Shown one piece after another: positions 41,732 to 41,912 of a DNA stretch of 41,912 nucleotides (position 1 is its first letter; the number at the start of each line of letters is the position of its first letter). The position numbers were made by a program, and so were the translations under genes. Below the pieces are notes generated by a model. That model saw nothing but the letters and a program-made list of their open reading frames with translations. It was not told the DNA's origin and made no database searches. This DNA is from an uncultured Collinsella sp. (GTDB taxonomy: Bacteria > Actinomycetota > Coriobacteriia > Coriobacteriales > Coriobacteriaceae), in the NCBI GenBank assembly GCA_900752425.1, contig CAADVE010000115.1:1-41912 (forward strand). The letters are read 5' to 3'.

Positions 41732-41912
41732 ATGATTTCGTTTGATTACAAGCCTCAGGGCGTGTGTGCTCGCAATATTCACCTTGACCTTTCCGATGAC
41801 GGCAACAAGGTGGTGGGCGTTGAGTTTACCGGCGGCTGCGGCGGCAATCTCAAGGCTATCTCCAAGCTGGGCGAGGGGGCTCCCGCCGCTCGGGGAATTG
41901 AGGGTTTCGCCG
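41732..41912 (+). CDS. TSCPD-domain protein, TIGR03905-like (partial, 3' end outside window)
   Basis: Sixty codons are visible and the frame is open to the edge. The start MISFDYKPQGVCARNIHLDL and the stretch VEFTGGCGGNLKAISKLGEG match the small TIGR03905 family of TSCPD-domain proteins, whose function is unknown; the domain also occurs at the end of some vitamin B12-dependent ribonucleotide reductases. ATG at 41732 has GAGAGGGG upstream. Confidence 0.8.
   Translation, partial: MISFDYKPQGVCARNIHLDLSDDGNKVVGVEFTGGCGGNLKAISKLGEGAPAARGIEGFA

Overview
This window is a chromosome segment spanning the replication origin of a high-GC Gram-positive bacterium, most likely a Collinsella-type member of the Coriobacteriia. 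The call rests on gene order (rpmH-rnpA-yidD-yidC-jag-rsmG-parA-parB on one side, dnaA-dnaN-recF-DUF721-gyrB-gyrA on the other), GC-rich codon use, many GTG/TTG starts in replication genes, and sortase-anchored pilin and adhesin genes at both ends. No database search was possible; all family names come from motifs read in the translations.

Left part (1-8600): a sortase-type pilus operon on the minus strand, with a 1246-residue LPEAG-anchored adhesin followed by a major pilin cut by the window edge. Then come typA/bipA, two small uncharacterised genes, a bifunctional-nuclease-family (DUF151) gene, and a tRNA-Ile / tRNA-Ala / tRNA-Ile cluster. A 142-nt near-perfect palindrome separates the tRNAs from gyrA.

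Origin (8800-25400): reading leftward, gyrA, gyrB, a DUF721/DciA-type gene, recF, dnaN, dnaA and a 450-residue protein of unusual build (GHKL ATPase fold, about 170 residues of Gln/Pro/Met-rich linker, winged helix). This last gene lies 15 nt upstream of dnaA, between it and the origin. DnaA-box-like sequences of the form TTTTCAACA occur on both sides of the dnaA block (16502-16739 and 19833-20075), suggesting a bipartite oriC. The dnaN-proximal part also has five DnaA-trio triplets beside an AT-rich stretch. Reading rightward from a strong promoter: rpmH, rnpA, yidD, yidC and jag (terminator at 22327), then rsmG, three parS sites, parA, parB and a small YtxH-like membrane protein. Two more parS-like sites lie inside dnaA and beside rlmN.

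Right part (25400-41912): rlmN; ddl overlapping a DnaQ-DinG type exonuclease-helicase; two overlapping WYL-domain regulators running tail-to-tail into it; a 1063-residue membrane protein that looks like an M28 metallopeptidase split by membrane segments and a very long acidic insert, with several catalytic positions changed; a small membrane protein; a thioester-domain, LPATG-anchored adhesin; tRNA-Gly(CCC) followed by repeats carrying copies of the tRNA 3' end; purB; and the start of a TSCPD-domain gene.

The most unusual items are the GHKL/Q-rich/winged-helix protein at the origin, the split M28-like membrane protein, the origin's divergent DnaA boxes together with an altered DnaA signature, and the long palindrome and tRNA-tail repeats next to tRNA genes.
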